Source: Parelaphostrongylus tenuis (taxonomy: Eukaryota; Nematoda; Chromadorea; Rhabditida; Metastrongylidae). Taken from it: 64,000 nucleotides of DNA. The notes beneath the pieces were generated by a model that had not been told where the DNA came from, made no database searches, and saw only the letters and a program-made list of their open reading frames with translations. Where the stretch lies: NCBI GenBank assembly GCA_019055375.1, contig JAHQIW010007131.1:186001-250000 (forward strand), read 5' to 3'. Position numbers and translations under genes: made by a program. This document shows positions 47,156 through 57,511 of this stretch, one piece after another; within the stretch, counting starts at the first letter, position 1, and each line of letters starts with the position of its first letter.

Positions 47156-47307
47156 GTTGACACCAGAACATACTAAGACACGATGCGAAAACGGTGTTTG
47201 TACGCTCATCATTGCCGCAACAACCGTCAACGATTCTGGTAGTTATACTTGTGTAGCAGTCAACGATCATGGCACAGCTACAACAACTACCACCGTCGTC
47301 ATTATAC
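47156..47307 (+). CDS. Ig/Fn3 giant protein, exon K (Ig 2, second half)
   Basis: Acceptor 'ttatgtacag', donor gttagt. One base in, 50 codons, one base out. CTLIIAATTVNDSGSYTCVA then VNDHGTATT is the E-F-G strand region with DSGxYxC. With exon J it completes a normal Ig domain with both cysteines. Confidence 0.95.
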
Positions 47308-47338
47308 GTTAGTGTTTTGTGACATATTTTTCTGATTC

Positions 47339-47612
47339 ACGTTTGGAGCAGTGGTTAAAGTTGTCCTTAGATAGACTCTGGATCGATCGCTTGTTCGATC
47401 CCTTACACCGGTCTCACTAAGTGTTTCGTCCCTTTCGCGGAATTGGTCATCAGACTTGTCTTAGAGGATAGTAACACTGACTTGAAAAAGTGGTGGGCTA
47501 ACACAGGTCATGAAATTTGCGTTCAACCGCCTTTAACAATGCTCGATAAAGCCAAACGCATGACATAACCATAAGGGATTGATCAACGTCGGAATCTTTA
47601 TACTTTCTATCT
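47339..47612 (+). repeat. SINE family 1 copy
   Basis: 'gtttggagcagtggttaaag' head, B box 'ttgttcgatccc', body and 'gattgatcaacgtcggaatctttatactttc' end. Confidence 0.75.
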
Positions 47613-48156
47613 TCAAGCGTATACAGAGCTTACGTTTGCTGCTATTTTCATAGTGCAAATTTGTTGCAGTAATTGGTTTTAAACTGTAAATTAATTGCTT
47701 TTCATCAATCGACTGGGCGAATGCGTCATGTATTCAACTACAATAATGTTTTTGGGACAACTAAATTTACATCTAGCCTAGACGGTACTTCTTATAGAAT
47801 GTTATACTTGAAAAGGACTAGCAGTGTGTCAGGACAGTTTTTATATTCTCGAATAACTATGGTATCAACTTCTCGAATTCAAATTATGAAAGACTCAATT
47901 AGTTAATAGTGTAACGTAGAGCCAACGAACTTGTGAACTGCGACCTCTGGACAGTGTGCTAGCCTCTCCGAGTTGAATTATCTAATGAATCGTAGAACGA
48001 AGTCCTCTTAATTATTGAAACATATCTATTCGTTTCAATCGAAAATTATCAACGTGTTGAAATAGACTACCTATTTGGTACAAAATTATTCGTACTTGTT
48101 TTGACTACCAGCAAGTTTGATTTGTGTTTGTGCTGAAGTATATCTTGTTATTTAAG

Positions 48157-48283
48157 CTCCCCATGGAAACAACTACACCGCCCCGAAATTCGTTGAACTT
48201 CTAGCGAATCAATGCGTTCTTGAGAATGACGAAATCACATTGGAATGTTACGTCATCGGCAAACCGATTCCATCAGTTATTTG
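48157..48283 (+). CDS. Ig/Fn3 giant protein, exon L (Ig 3, first half)
   Basis: Acceptor 'gttatttaag' (a less common AAG site), donor gtaagt. The peptide APKFVELLANQCVLENDEIT, then LECYVIGKPIPSVIW, carries the first cysteine and the tryptophan, split at its last base as is common in these genes. Confidence 0.95.
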
Positions 48284-48445
48284 GTAAGTCCATTGATGAA
48301 CAATACATTACTCTTAGTGATAAGGTGTCTGAATTAGCCGAGAACATTTTTGCCCACAGGAAGTTTACTTTGAAAAGATCTCCATGATTGCAACATGGGA
48401 TTTCAATATAACGTGCAAGCCTATATCTGACCAACTACCCCAATA

Positions 48446-48741
48446 TAGGGCGCAGTGCTTAGAGGTGCTCTGCGTCGCCCACAAGGCCGATAGTTCGATC
48501 TCGCGCTCATGCCTCATCAAGCCATCCATCTCTCCGCCATCGGTGAATTGGTACCAGACTGGTCTCAAACTTGCCTGTAAGAATAAGCAGCGCGACTCGA
48601 TGCAGCGGGAGGACACTGCGAGTAATTGTAAAGGCCAGCTATGCATTGAACCACCTCAAACGAAGCTGAAATTGAACATGAATTCATGGCGCATCCTCCA
48701 CGGATTGGCCAGTAGCTAAGAGCTTTCTCCTTCATCCCCTT
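48446..48741 (+). repeat. SINE family 1, full-length copy
   Basis: 'gggcgcagtgcttagaggtgctctgcgtcg' head, B box 'atagttcgatctc', body, and 'gagctttctccttcatcccc' tail. It lies in the intron that splits Ig 3. Confidence 0.85.
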
Positions 48742-48871
48742 GTTCTAATATTAGCTATCATCGCTGTGAGAAAATTCTACTCTCTTAGATAATTCCATCA
48801 GTTCACAAGCTCATTTGTTATAATGTTGACAAAATCACAATAATTCTTCCTGATCTAATGTGGATTTTTAG

Positions 48872-49047
48872 GTACAAAGACGGTTTAAAGTTGATGATAG
48901 AAGATCGAATGCTGCAATACATGGATAGAAAAGGATATACAAAATTAAATATCATGGAAGCTGTGCAAAGAGATTCTGGAGATTATACTTGCGCTGCATA
49001 TAATGTCACTGGAAAAGATTTCACTCACTGCCGTGTACAAGTAATAG
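48872..49047 (+). CDS. Ig/Fn3 giant protein, exon M (Ig 3, second half)
   Basis: Acceptor 'gatttttag', donor gtcagt. One base in, 58 codons, one base out. YKDGLKLMIEDRM, then QRDSGDYTCAAYNVTGKDFT: a complete C'-G strand set with the second cysteine. With exon L this is the best preserved Ig domain of the gene. Confidence 0.97.
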
Positions 49048-50368
49048 GTCAGTTCCTTGATTCGTTTCTGAAGCCCTAATACAAACTGCCTAAAAGTATC
49101 ATATTGTGTCTATATAACTCAAAGCGAGCTTAGTATGGAAAATCTCAAGAAATCACAAACTTATGACATTTTTTTTTAAAAAGTAATTTCCACTTTCCGC
49201 ATCGAGTTGACTCTTTGCATCTATGATCCACAAGGGTGTTCAGATTTACATGGGTTTGGCTTCTGTTTCAGGATCTTTTGACTTCATTCAGGATGTCGTC
49301 AAATGTTTGTGGTGTCGATTCTCACTAGATTTCTAAGATATTCGTGACAGGGCGATCCGTAACATTTAGCAAAAAGTTTTGCCACTTTTTTCAAATTGGA
49401 AGGAACGTATCGATCTTGGACAAGTATGGTCGTGAATTTGACTCCGAAAAGATGCGGGTGTGATTGGCCAGGCGGAGTATCGAGCCACGGCCTATCACCA
49501 TCACTGTGTTCACTGCTTTCTAGTGAACAAAGCGGTAGGTGATCAGAGAACTGGGAAGCATCTTCTACCAATGACATATAAATACCAGAATTTTTTTGTT
49601 GTCTACCGTTCCTCTTTCGGCCTCATCAGTAGGGGTGATACCGTAACACTTATCTATTTACGGTGTAAGGATAGGAACATAGCAGTGAAAGACGAGTGAA
49701 CGAACTGAAAACTTTTCTCATAAAGGAGCAAAACAATGCCACGATTGGACTTCCATTATGAAAGAAATGATGACCACAACTGGTACTCTTCATTGTAGTT
49801 ACGGTAAACTATAAATATGGCTCGCAATTCCGAAGAATATGCAAGGACGTCTGAAGAAGGCGTGTGTTCGTGCTGCAGTAGCTTGGCAAGCTGTCGTCAC
49901 CACATGTATCTCTTGTATGTTGGCTTGGATCAAAACTACACCCGATGCCCCACTGTTATGGGCAGAGGAGCAAGATATGATTGATTTCGGGGATCGTATT
50001 CAGTAGCTTCGTGCAATCTTTACCTCGCCTATGTTTTGAAGAATTTGTGTTAGAGTCTGAGCTTTTTCCCTTCCGCAGTAGTTACTATTTACGGCTCATA
50101 AACCTCTCTATGATGCTGTAAAAGTATTCTTAGCAGGTTTCCTGGCTATGCTTCAGCGTGTAAAGATCAAAGCCTTAAGAAGCTCTAAATATGAAGAGCA
50201 AAGGAATTCTGGATTCATTACAGTGCACTATAGTTCCATCTCAAATGTACGAAGTCGCTTTCATTTGGTTCTGATTGCAAAATCGTTTTACTTTCAAACT
50301 AATTAAGGTGAAATCAGTCACGCAGAATACTGCAGTAAGCAGCATTCTGAATTGTGCTCTTATTGTAG
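49048..50368. other. Intron with an unassigned minus-strand ORF
   Basis: The minus frame at 49299-49577 (92 codons; HLFGVKFTTILVQDRYVPSN, then KKVAKLFAKCYGSPCHEYLR) looks protein-like and may be transposon-derived, but I cannot assign it. A minus-strand 'ctactgatgaggccgaaagagg' near 49615-49636 superficially resembles a hammerhead core but lacks a complete fold. Confidence 0.4.
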
Positions 50369-50506
50369 GCATGAATTTCGGCAAATTATTGCTGTCGTCT
50401 TCATCCTCTCCTAGCCACAGCTGCAATTCGTTGCTGACTTTGAGTTTAAATCAACCTCGCGCTCCAGTCATCACACGTGCTCTCGTGAATACCGTTGTTA
50501 ACATTG
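50369..50506 (+). CDS. Ig/Fn3 giant protein, exon N (linker, start of Ig 4)
   Basis: Acceptor 'ttattgtag', donor gtaagg. Two bases in, 45 codons, one base out. A serine-rich linker (LLLSSSSSPSHSCNS) is followed by QPRAPVITRALVNTVVNI, the A strand of the next Ig. The phase matches exons M and O. Confidence 0.85.
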
Positions 50507-51220
50507 GTAAGGCTTCTTTTTCATGAATAAGAAATATTTTCAAGGCTCTTCAGGAACAGGTATGCATTAAAATAACGAAGATCCATTCGCAGACAGGACA
50601 GACTCTTGTTTCTGCGTTATGTTATGTGCTCACGCTGTCAAAACCACATTTTGGTGTGATGATGTGATTATGCGGTGACTTCTCATTTAGCCTAGGAAAC
50701 TGTTTACACAACAGTGTGCTCGGATAATAATCTATGATTATCAGCAACATCATTCAATCTTAGATATACACTCTGTAAAAGTAATAGAGTTGGTCCCACA
50801 ACAAAATCAGTGTCAGACAAGAGAAGCGGTGCTGAAGATTAATTCAAAAGACGGCTATGAAAATTGTCTCACAAAGAAGTCAACGGTTACGCAACGAACG
50901 ACCTTAAAGTAGTGCAGACTATGAGAGTCTTGAATGGCAAGAACTATCGAAATGCAATGTTGGTAGATCAAGATGGATGAGGAAGATTGAAAGAAGTTTG
51001 AAATGAAAGCATTGAACAAATTGAACCTTGAATTAAATATTAACTCGCGATTCTTACTGAAAAATGAAGTCATGTGGTTCGAATCAGCTCCTGGGCGCAA
51101 TTTTTATTTTCAGAACTCTAGTCCATCAAACAGCAGTGGTTCTTCAAACTGAGTTGATAAAACACCACATATTTAGAGCTTTTTCGGCTATTTTCTACTT
51201 ATCATTATAATCTACAACAG

Positions 51221-51399
51221 GAGGTCGTGAGCTTCTGGAACTAGAGGTGGATGGAGTACCTACACCCACAGTGGAGTGGTATCATGACGGAAAGCTTATT
51301 GCTGAAAGTCGAACTCTGCGAACCTATTTTGATGGGAGAGTGGCATTCTTGAAGATTTTCGAGGCACAACTCGATCATCAAGGGCATTACGTTTGCAAG
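51221..51399 (+). CDS. Ig/Fn3 giant protein, exon O (Ig 4 core)
   Basis: Acceptor 'tctacaacag', donor gtcagt. Two bases in, 59 codons, phase 0 out. ELEVDGVPTPTVEWYHDGKL and later DHQGHYVCK. The tryptophan and second cysteine are present, but the first cysteine position is glutamate (LELEV instead of LxCxV), so no disulfide can form. This fits a cytosolic Ig. Confidence 0.95.
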
Positions 51400-51576
51400 G
51401 TCAGTTTTTTAACTTTTCCTTGTGAGATTATGATGTATATTATTAGAATACAATTTATAATTTTTCTCTTAGGAGAAGCAAGAAGCTTGAGAAAATTTTC
51501 GAAATTTTTATTTTTTGACATCTTTGTGCCGTTTTTTATTCATTGTTTTGTATATATACCATCTAGTTCATTAATT

Positions 51577-51720
51577 TCAGCTCCAAAATGCCTTGAAGAT
51601 GAAGTTAAGGACTAGATAGCTATATATACAAATGGCAAATATATACACAAATGCCTAATTTCAGCTCCAAAATGCTTATTTAACTAGGTCATGAATTTCA
51701 GCTCCAAAATGTTAAAATGC
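51577..51720 (+). repeat. Three copies of an acceptor-like motif
   Basis: 'aatttcagctccaaaatg' occurs near 51576, 51658 and 51696, each with a perfect TTTCAG. It lies in the intron after exon O. The true next exon appears to be at 53174, so these would be decoy acceptors or a decayed alternative exon (SAPKCLEDEVKD then stop after the first). Confidence 0.7.
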
Positions 51721-51783
51721 TAAAATGCCTTACTGCACCATGTAAGTTTAACTCTTTCATCGACCTCTTACCATGTTTATTGT

Positions 51784-52620
51784 AAAAGGGGTTTGACAAG
51801 GTGATACGATATCGCCAAAACTGTTCACCGTCGCACCGCAGTGGATACTGAAGTCACTGGATTGCGACGAGGAGGGCATACGCACTAATGGAAAATTCCT
51901 GTCAAACCATCGTTTTGCGGATGACATCGTCACTCTCTCAAAATCACTAGCGAAGCAGAGACGATGCTGGAGGTACTCAACGAAGCGGGAAAGAAGATTG
52001 GAGCACGCATAAATCGCATGGACCCAATTCATGATACACCAATGGTGCAATGATGAACATATCAAACTAGATGGTTCTCTGATCGTGGAGACCTCCTCGT
52101 ACGTACACCTTTGTCGTTCACTGAATATGGAGAACAATATGAAGAAGGAACTTAACAGAAGAAGGAGAGCAGCGTGGTCAGCATCCGGTCCTCTCAAAGA
52201 AGCCACCGACCAAATAACGGATCCTAGATTACGCCCTAAGACTTTCGATTCAGCAGTCCTCCACACGTTCTGCTATGCAGGTGAGACGTGGGCCGACATT
52301 TCGACCACGTCAAGACTACTGCGAACGACTCACGCTTACACGATGTCTTCTAAAAATCAGTCGGCACTTGCAGCACCTAGCTGGTTTGCACAGCTCAGAT
52401 CTCCGAAAGCTATCACATCTCCGCGAAATTTGTATCCGCATCTGTATTACAGTAGCTGTATTCGCATCTGCCGGTATTCTATAGATCACGGTATGAAACT
52501 CGCGCCAGTCACCATGCTCAAATCCAACCACTACCATGGGCGACAATGGTGAGAAGAAGAGAAAAATGGAAAATGTGCTGAGGTCTGCACAATTCGTGGA
52601 GACGGGCCGTCCAAGTATCC
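51784..52620 (+). mobile_element. RTE-type LINE fragment (reverse transcriptase pseudogene)
   Basis: The plus strand gives QGDTISPKLFT (after an in-frame stop where GVRQGD is expected) and NHRFADDIVTLSKS, with the F-A-D-D catalytic box of the reverse transcriptase. After frameshifts come YVHLCRSLNMENNMKKELNR and CYAGETWADISTTSRLLRTT, typical of the thumb/C-terminal part of RTE elements. Stops and frameshifts make it dead. It is inserted in the gene's sense orientation within intron O-P. Confidence 0.85.
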
Positions 52621-52654
52621 AAGTAAGTAAATGCCTATTGAACAGTGTGGTTTG

Positions 52655-53140
52655 CGTATGTTGGTCCGCCATTACTGAAGAAGAGGTTTAACGATTTCTG
52701 GAGCCGTTGATGAGATTAATGAGGGTAAAGGTGCTGGTACAGCGATAAAATCGACTGTGGGCAGATGGTTTATGCGGTAAGGAAGCCAATTTTGATTTCG
52801 AAAACATGCCTCGTTCTGATTAGCCGTCTGTTCTGGATGAAAGCGACTTGCAAGCCGCTTTAAATGCTCAATCTTCATCAGGCACTCGTGATTTGGCTGA
52901 AGAGCTCAGTTTTTTGCAGTGGATAGTTGTCAACAGAATCAATTAATGAAGTTAAAGAAGCATGCCTTAAGTTTTTCGATTCGAATGGTGTTTGAGCAGA
53001 TCCAGATTCTTGCAAAACGATGGCAGAATGTCGTAGACAATAATGGTCTATACTTTGAAAAATAGTTGTCATTGTTCTTCTTATTGATTTGCCATAAAAC
53101 GAAATTTTAAAAAATTTCCCGAAACTTTTTGCTCAACCCT
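52655..53140 (+). mobile_element. Internally deleted mariner transposon
   Basis: The N-terminal part is present (INEGKGAGTAIKSTVGRWF, then SVLDESDLQAALNAQSSSGT), with frameshifts. It is joined to the extreme C-terminus (LAKRWQNVVDNNGLYFEK) with the whole DDD catalytic region missing. The right end 'aaaaatttcccgaaactttttgctcaaccc' is a mariner-like terminal repeat. It lies directly after the RTE fragment. Confidence 0.85.
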
Positions 53141-53173
53141 ATATGTTTGCAATTCAATATAAGCCACATATAG

Positions 53174-53296
53174 GCAGCCAATAGATTCGGCTCAGTACAA
53201 TCGAGTGCAATGCTGTTTGTCAATCAAGAAGCCGTCGAGCTGGTCTCCAGGATGCCAGTGTTTTTGGAAAAAATCAAAGATGTCACCATTTGTGAG
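53174..53296 (+). CDS. Ig/Fn3 giant protein, exon P (end of Ig 4, start of Ig 5)
   Basis: Acceptor 'cacatatag', donor gtaagg; 41 codons, phase 0. AANRFGSVQSSAMLFV directly completes exon O (YVCK-AANRFG), then RMPVFLEKIKDVTICE starts the next Ig. The join across a 1.77-kb transposon-filled intron is very convincing. Confidence 0.95.
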
Positions 53297-53337
53297 GTAA
53301 GGACGTCCTTACTAACATAGAATTTGAGACAATAATA

Positions 53338-53396
53338 TTATATATTATATTATACATATTTGATATATATATACATATATATAAATTGAATACTTA
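53338..53396. repeat. AT microsatellite
   Basis: Runs of 'tatat', 'attatat' and 'acatatat' directly after exon P. Confidence 0.8.
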
Positions 53397-54516
53397 TATG
53401 CGCATTGAAATGTAGGCTGAGAAGTGTTGGTTGGAAAATGGCGTGGAACAGATTCATGTCAGAAAGCTGCAGAAAATTGAACACAGATAACAGACCAATG
53501 ATGAAGGAACGGATAACAAAAAATTCACGATAAAAAACGGAAAATTGCTGAAGACGAGTTCTCACGATTTTCCCATGTATAGAGAAGTTATACTATGTTT
53601 TCAATGTCACTCAAGCTCTCTCAAGCGGTTCATACTTGAAAATCCAAATCGTAAGAAACTGTTTTAAAACATTTTTAGGAGGAGTCATTCGTACGTTAAC
53701 GATCGTTACTTGGTAACCACTGGAAACTTTAGCCTAAACTGTCTCGAAATCAAAATTTCTACTTTTTCAGAGTCGGTGAAATGGTAAATAACTCGAGTAA
53801 ATCGCTTGTCAATGAGCGTTCTAATCATAATCGTTGTACGGAGCAAATCTGTGCTCAGTCCTCATAAGGAAATTTTGAGCACATACTGATTATGATCCAA
53901 TTCAATTATTGCCATTATTCCAAACGTTCCTTTGCTCAAAAGAGAATTTCAAGAAGGATTTTGGGAATGGTGGAGGACTGTGCTAAACACGATAAGCGAT
54001 ATTTTCTTACAAGAGCCGAAGCCTATTGGCGAGAAGTCGTTTAGTTTCATCCGTTGTTGTGATAGAAAATACAAAACGTTTATGAAATGCAATACAAAAA
54101 TGTCAAAATTTTAAAAAAAAGAGATCACTTTGGCATGATTTTGTAGTCGCCGTAACATTATAATGGTCCTAAGTTTCGAGGCTGCGAGGTAAATATAAAG
54201 GATCGGCCAGAACGTTCCATCCACTCTCTAAGAGTCTTCTTCAAACATCATAAACACTCATGGCCTGGTGTTGTCACAAAAGATTTAAGCGATTGGCTAG
54301 TTTTAGTTGCGTAGCTTCTGTTGCTGCCTACAGATTTGTCGTATGTTCCCTCTGAATCATCAGTCCTCTTAATGGTCAGGCAGTAAACCAAAATACACAA
54401 CTCGCTAATCATTTACGAGAATTTTCTATACCTCTGCTATCCACCGCTCTTTTACAGACCCGCTCAAAACGAAATAATCTGATAAGGATATGACTTATTT
54501 TGAGCGGATAGGTCTT

Positions 54517-54564
54517 GTGCTAGATAGGCGCTTATCTCGTCCTATTGCGACTCATCAATAGCAC
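54517..54564 (-). ncRNA. Hammerhead ribozyme-like motif, decayed copy
   Basis: Minus strand: stem I GTGCTA/TAGCAC intact; core TTGATGA (C3 changed to T); stem II GTC/GAC around a CAATA-containing loop; then GAGA where GAAA is required; stem III ATA/TAT; C at the cleavage position. Two core changes should abolish cleavage. Confidence 0.5.
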
Positions 54565-54781
54565 CCACCCTCGGTTCCGTGGATCCCTTGGGGCTAAATA
54601 ATCCTCTAAAGTAATCGACGCCAAGTAAAAAATAATCACCTCAAATCGGATGATGGTATTAGCTGACGTTATGGTGACCGGCAGTAATACTATCATTCGA
54701 ATTGAGGTGATTATTTCCTACCCAGCGTCGATTCCTTCAGAGAGTTATCTAGCCTCAAGGGATCGACGGAAGCGAGGGAGG

Positions 54782-54828
54782 GTGCTACTGATGAGCCCAA
54801 TATGACGAAATAGGCGCCTATATAGCAC
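54782..54828 (+). ncRNA. Hammerhead ribozyme-like motif, intact core
   Basis: Layout: stem I GTGCTA (54782-54787) pairs with TAGCAC (54823-54828). The core is CTGATGA (54788-54794). Stem II is at 54795-54806 and has two mismatches. GAA follows at 54807-54809. Stem III ATAG/CTAT has loop GCGC (54810-54821), and A sits at the cleavage position 54822. All conserved core bases of a type I hammerhead are present. The mirror copy suggests stem II was once GTCC-CAATA-GGAC, fully paired. Activity of the present sequence is uncertain because stem II is weak. Confidence 0.6.
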
Positions 54829-55740
54829 TAGACCTATCGGCTCAAAACAAGTCATATCCTTATCAGAAATTTTATTTTATCGCTCCAAAGCGACATAGTA
54901 AAAAAATTCCTTTAGATTATATATGGCCAATAGCCGTTAGCTTAACAGGGTTCAAAGCCGATATGTGCTTACCAGAACAAACCCATGACGGTTGGTTACC
55001 GCCAGCTTCGCTAACTTATAACGCAGAAAGAGTGTTAGCAGAGAACCGCCTTGGTGGTGTAGTAGTAGTACGTGCCTCCGGCATGAATGAAACGCAGATC
55101 CAGCTTCCCAAGAAGTTCAGAGTTATACATATCAATCAAATCCTTGGATATGAAGATATAACGCACTATTAGTTGCACGACACAAAAAGTGCCAGCTAGT
55201 GGGTTTGACCCACCTTCTAAGGTCCACCTTCGAAGGTGATTAATAGAAGGAGATAAACCTGCTCTGTTGACAGTCAAGAGGTTACTGGCTCAACGAATTG
55301 TTAAACATTGCTTGATAATTCAGCAGTGATGCGAAGTAAACAGTTTTTCATTTACTTCTAGCGGATTCCAACACTTCTGCATTCAATTCATTTTGTCGCT
55401 TTCATTGTTTCAAAGGTCCCTGAACATTTTACGTGTCATTCTACTGCAGATTGGATATTTATTTTCTTTGGAAATGTCCTAGAATGCTAATCGGGTCGAA
55501 TTCTTTGCAGCTCGAATATATCCGAGCTAAGGCGTTGCATCACGGTTGCAAGAAAGCGCTGGAATAGGGGATCCAACATTGTCTTTCAACCTGATAACCT
55601 GCATCATTAGCCACTTTCGTGTCCCAATTTCCATAAAAATGCTCTTTTCTGTGCGGAAATAAATAATCAATGAAGAAATCTATTTGATTTTCAACTGGCG
55701 CGACTAAGAAAGACGAGTAGTTATGCTTCTGCAATTTCAG

Positions 55741-55989
55741 CTCGGTTTATCAGTCTCCTTCAATTGTACAGTTCATGGCGATCCTTCTCCTATGTTATGC
55801 TGGTTGCACAATGGCTCCGCCGTGCATAATAATCCATGCATTCGAAGTCGTGCGTATGAGGACGGTTCGGCAAATTTAGATATTGACGTCACAACCAATG
55901 AGCTGTGTGGCACCTATACCGCCGTCGCAACGAATCCTTTTGGATGGGCTCACTCATCAGCCCTACTCAAATTGGAGCTGAGTGAAAAG
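55741..55989 (+). CDS. Ig/Fn3 giant protein, exon Q (Ig 5)
   Basis: Acceptor 'ctgcaatttcag', donor gtattt; 83 codons, phase 0. LGLSVSFNCTVHGDPSPMLC, then WLHNGSAV and YTAVATNPFGWAHSSALLKL. The first cysteine and tryptophan are present; the second cysteine position is alanine (TYTAVA), so again no canonical disulfide. Confidence 0.95.
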
Positions 55990-56229
55990 GTATTTTTGAG
56001 CTGTACAATAACTTAGATTTCACACATGGAAGTAAGTAACCTTGAAATCTACGTTTCTACATAGCTCACAATATCATGAATGTTAATCAGCAGACAGTTT
56101 AATCATATATAGTCGAGCCTTATGAATAGTTAAGTCATTACTTTACTGAGGAAGCGCTGTATGAGCTTTAAAAAAAAACTCTGAGTACTTTTACGGTTAT
56201 AAGAGAACAAATGAATATTCGATGTCATT
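55990..56229. other. Intron sequence, no feature recognised
   Basis: Short AT-rich gap between exon Q and the fold-back element. Confidence 0.35.
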
Positions 56230-56953
56230 CGCTGTAAAAGGACTTTTCATAGGAGTGTTAGTAACCATTCGAAAGCTTGAATCTCTGGCTAGAGCTCTAC
56301 GTGGCCGGTTTTTCAAAAACCCTTTTATAGCGCTGTGAAATTCAAAATAAAATTATGTCGCACACGACCATGGCATTTTTTTCCTATCTTGCTTGTATCT
56401 CACTGGTCCGAACTCCTTCCTTAAAGTGCTAGTACTCTTTCGATAGGACAAGTCGTCGAAAACTCAAATATGTGTTTGCTTTTTGGAAAAGCTCTTTGGC
56501 AGTGCTGGTAGGAAGAAGAAAGCGTTTGTGTTCTAAACATCGCCGGATAGAGCTCTTTTTTTAAGACTTTACTAATCATCTGATAGCGTAAGCTTCATTG
56601 ATTCCAATGCTGCGCTTATTTTCTAGTAAGTTTGTTTCACTGCACTGTAGGAGGGAAAATAAGATTGAGTTTTACATATTCGGTGGTTTGCTTACCGGCT
56701 AACCTACGGGCGGAGCAATCAATCGATGACCTGACGAATGTGGGGTGCAACTTGTTCTTCAGGTGGGAATTTCTTCTCCGCTTTCAAAGATACTCCATAT
56801 AAAAAGGCGCGCGGCTGATGTGAAACATAAGTTCATTTTTGATTTTACATCGCAAAAAAAGGTTGTTTGGAAAACCGACTACGTAGGGCTGAAACCAGAA
56901 ATTTAAGCTTTCGCATGATTACTAACACTCTTAAGAAAAACTCTTGTGCAGCG
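56230..56953. mobile_element. Fold-back repeat, copy A (724 bp)
   Basis: The left end 'cgctgtaaaaggacttttcataggagtgttagtaaccattcgaaagcttgaatctctgg' is matched in reverse complement by the right end (56870-56953): '...ccagaaatttaagctttcgcatgattactaacactcttaagaaaaactcttgtgcagcg'. The arms are about 100 nt, the middle is unrelated, and there is no transposase. Confidence 0.85.
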
Positions 56954-57511
56954 ATTGAGGTCAAATATTAGCGCTGTCTAACATAAGAAAAGATGGTCAA
57001 CTCAGACAGAGAGAGGTGTTCATAAACGTTTCCCTTCATAAAAATCAGTGAACGCTTAAATATGAGCGAGGTAAGGAAACATCACAGGTATTACTGAAAT
57101 TGTTGTTTGTCATCGCATCGAGTGAATGGATTACGATATATGCGTTTGCATTGGCCGTGTGGGAACAGTTACGTTATCGTTCTACCTGTTCGAAGGACTC
57201 GAAAACGAAGGGGTCATATTTTAGAGCAATGAAATTTGGGCTTCCTGGTTTTTAGCTTTTTTAATGTAGTCTTGGCATCCTTTACATAAGTTCATAACCT
57301 CTTTTTGCCCACTGATTGCTGCTAGGATAATACTAGAGTACAGACCACGTAATATCAATACTTACTACACTTGAGAATATCTTAAATGTGTGATAGCCGA
57401 CGTTACTGCTTCGCCTTCCCTTTATCACTTGCGTGGTATGCCCGGAATAGCTTTCTCGACTACTGGTTCGACGTCGCTGAGTCACGTCTACTCTGCTTAA
57501 GTATCTTTCAG
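56954..57511. other. Intron sequence, no feature recognised
   Basis: No exon or repeat supported. Confidence 0.3.

Larger units (their letters stand above)
54465..54885. mobile_element. Palindromic element with two hammerhead-like motifs
   Basis: Two arms of about 200 nt meet near 54668. 'ctgataaggatatgacttattttgagcggataggtcttgtgctagata' on the left mirrors 'tatagcactagacctatcggctcaaaacaagtcatatccttatcag' on the right. Inner pairs include 'ataatcacctcaa' with 'ttgaggtgattat' and 'aatcgacgc' with 'gcgtcgatt'. There is no coding sequence. It lies in the intron between exons P and Q. Confidence 0.9.

Noticed and set aside
49611..49640. Second hammerhead-like core on the minus strand (ctgatgaggccgaaa)
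   Set aside because: No matching stem I or stem III and no second GAAA in the right place.
51757..52266. 169-codon open frame on the minus strand
   Set aside because: Antisense shadow of the RTE reverse transcriptase fragment.
52316..52672. 118-codon open frame on the minus strand
   Set aside because: Covers the degraded 3' part of the RTE fragment; no domain of its own.
54140..54185. Similarity to a conserved large-subunit rRNA segment ('cgccgtaac...tataatggtcctaag')
   Set aside because: The match is about 27 nt with gaps, of bacterial/organelle type, and does not extend; probably chance.
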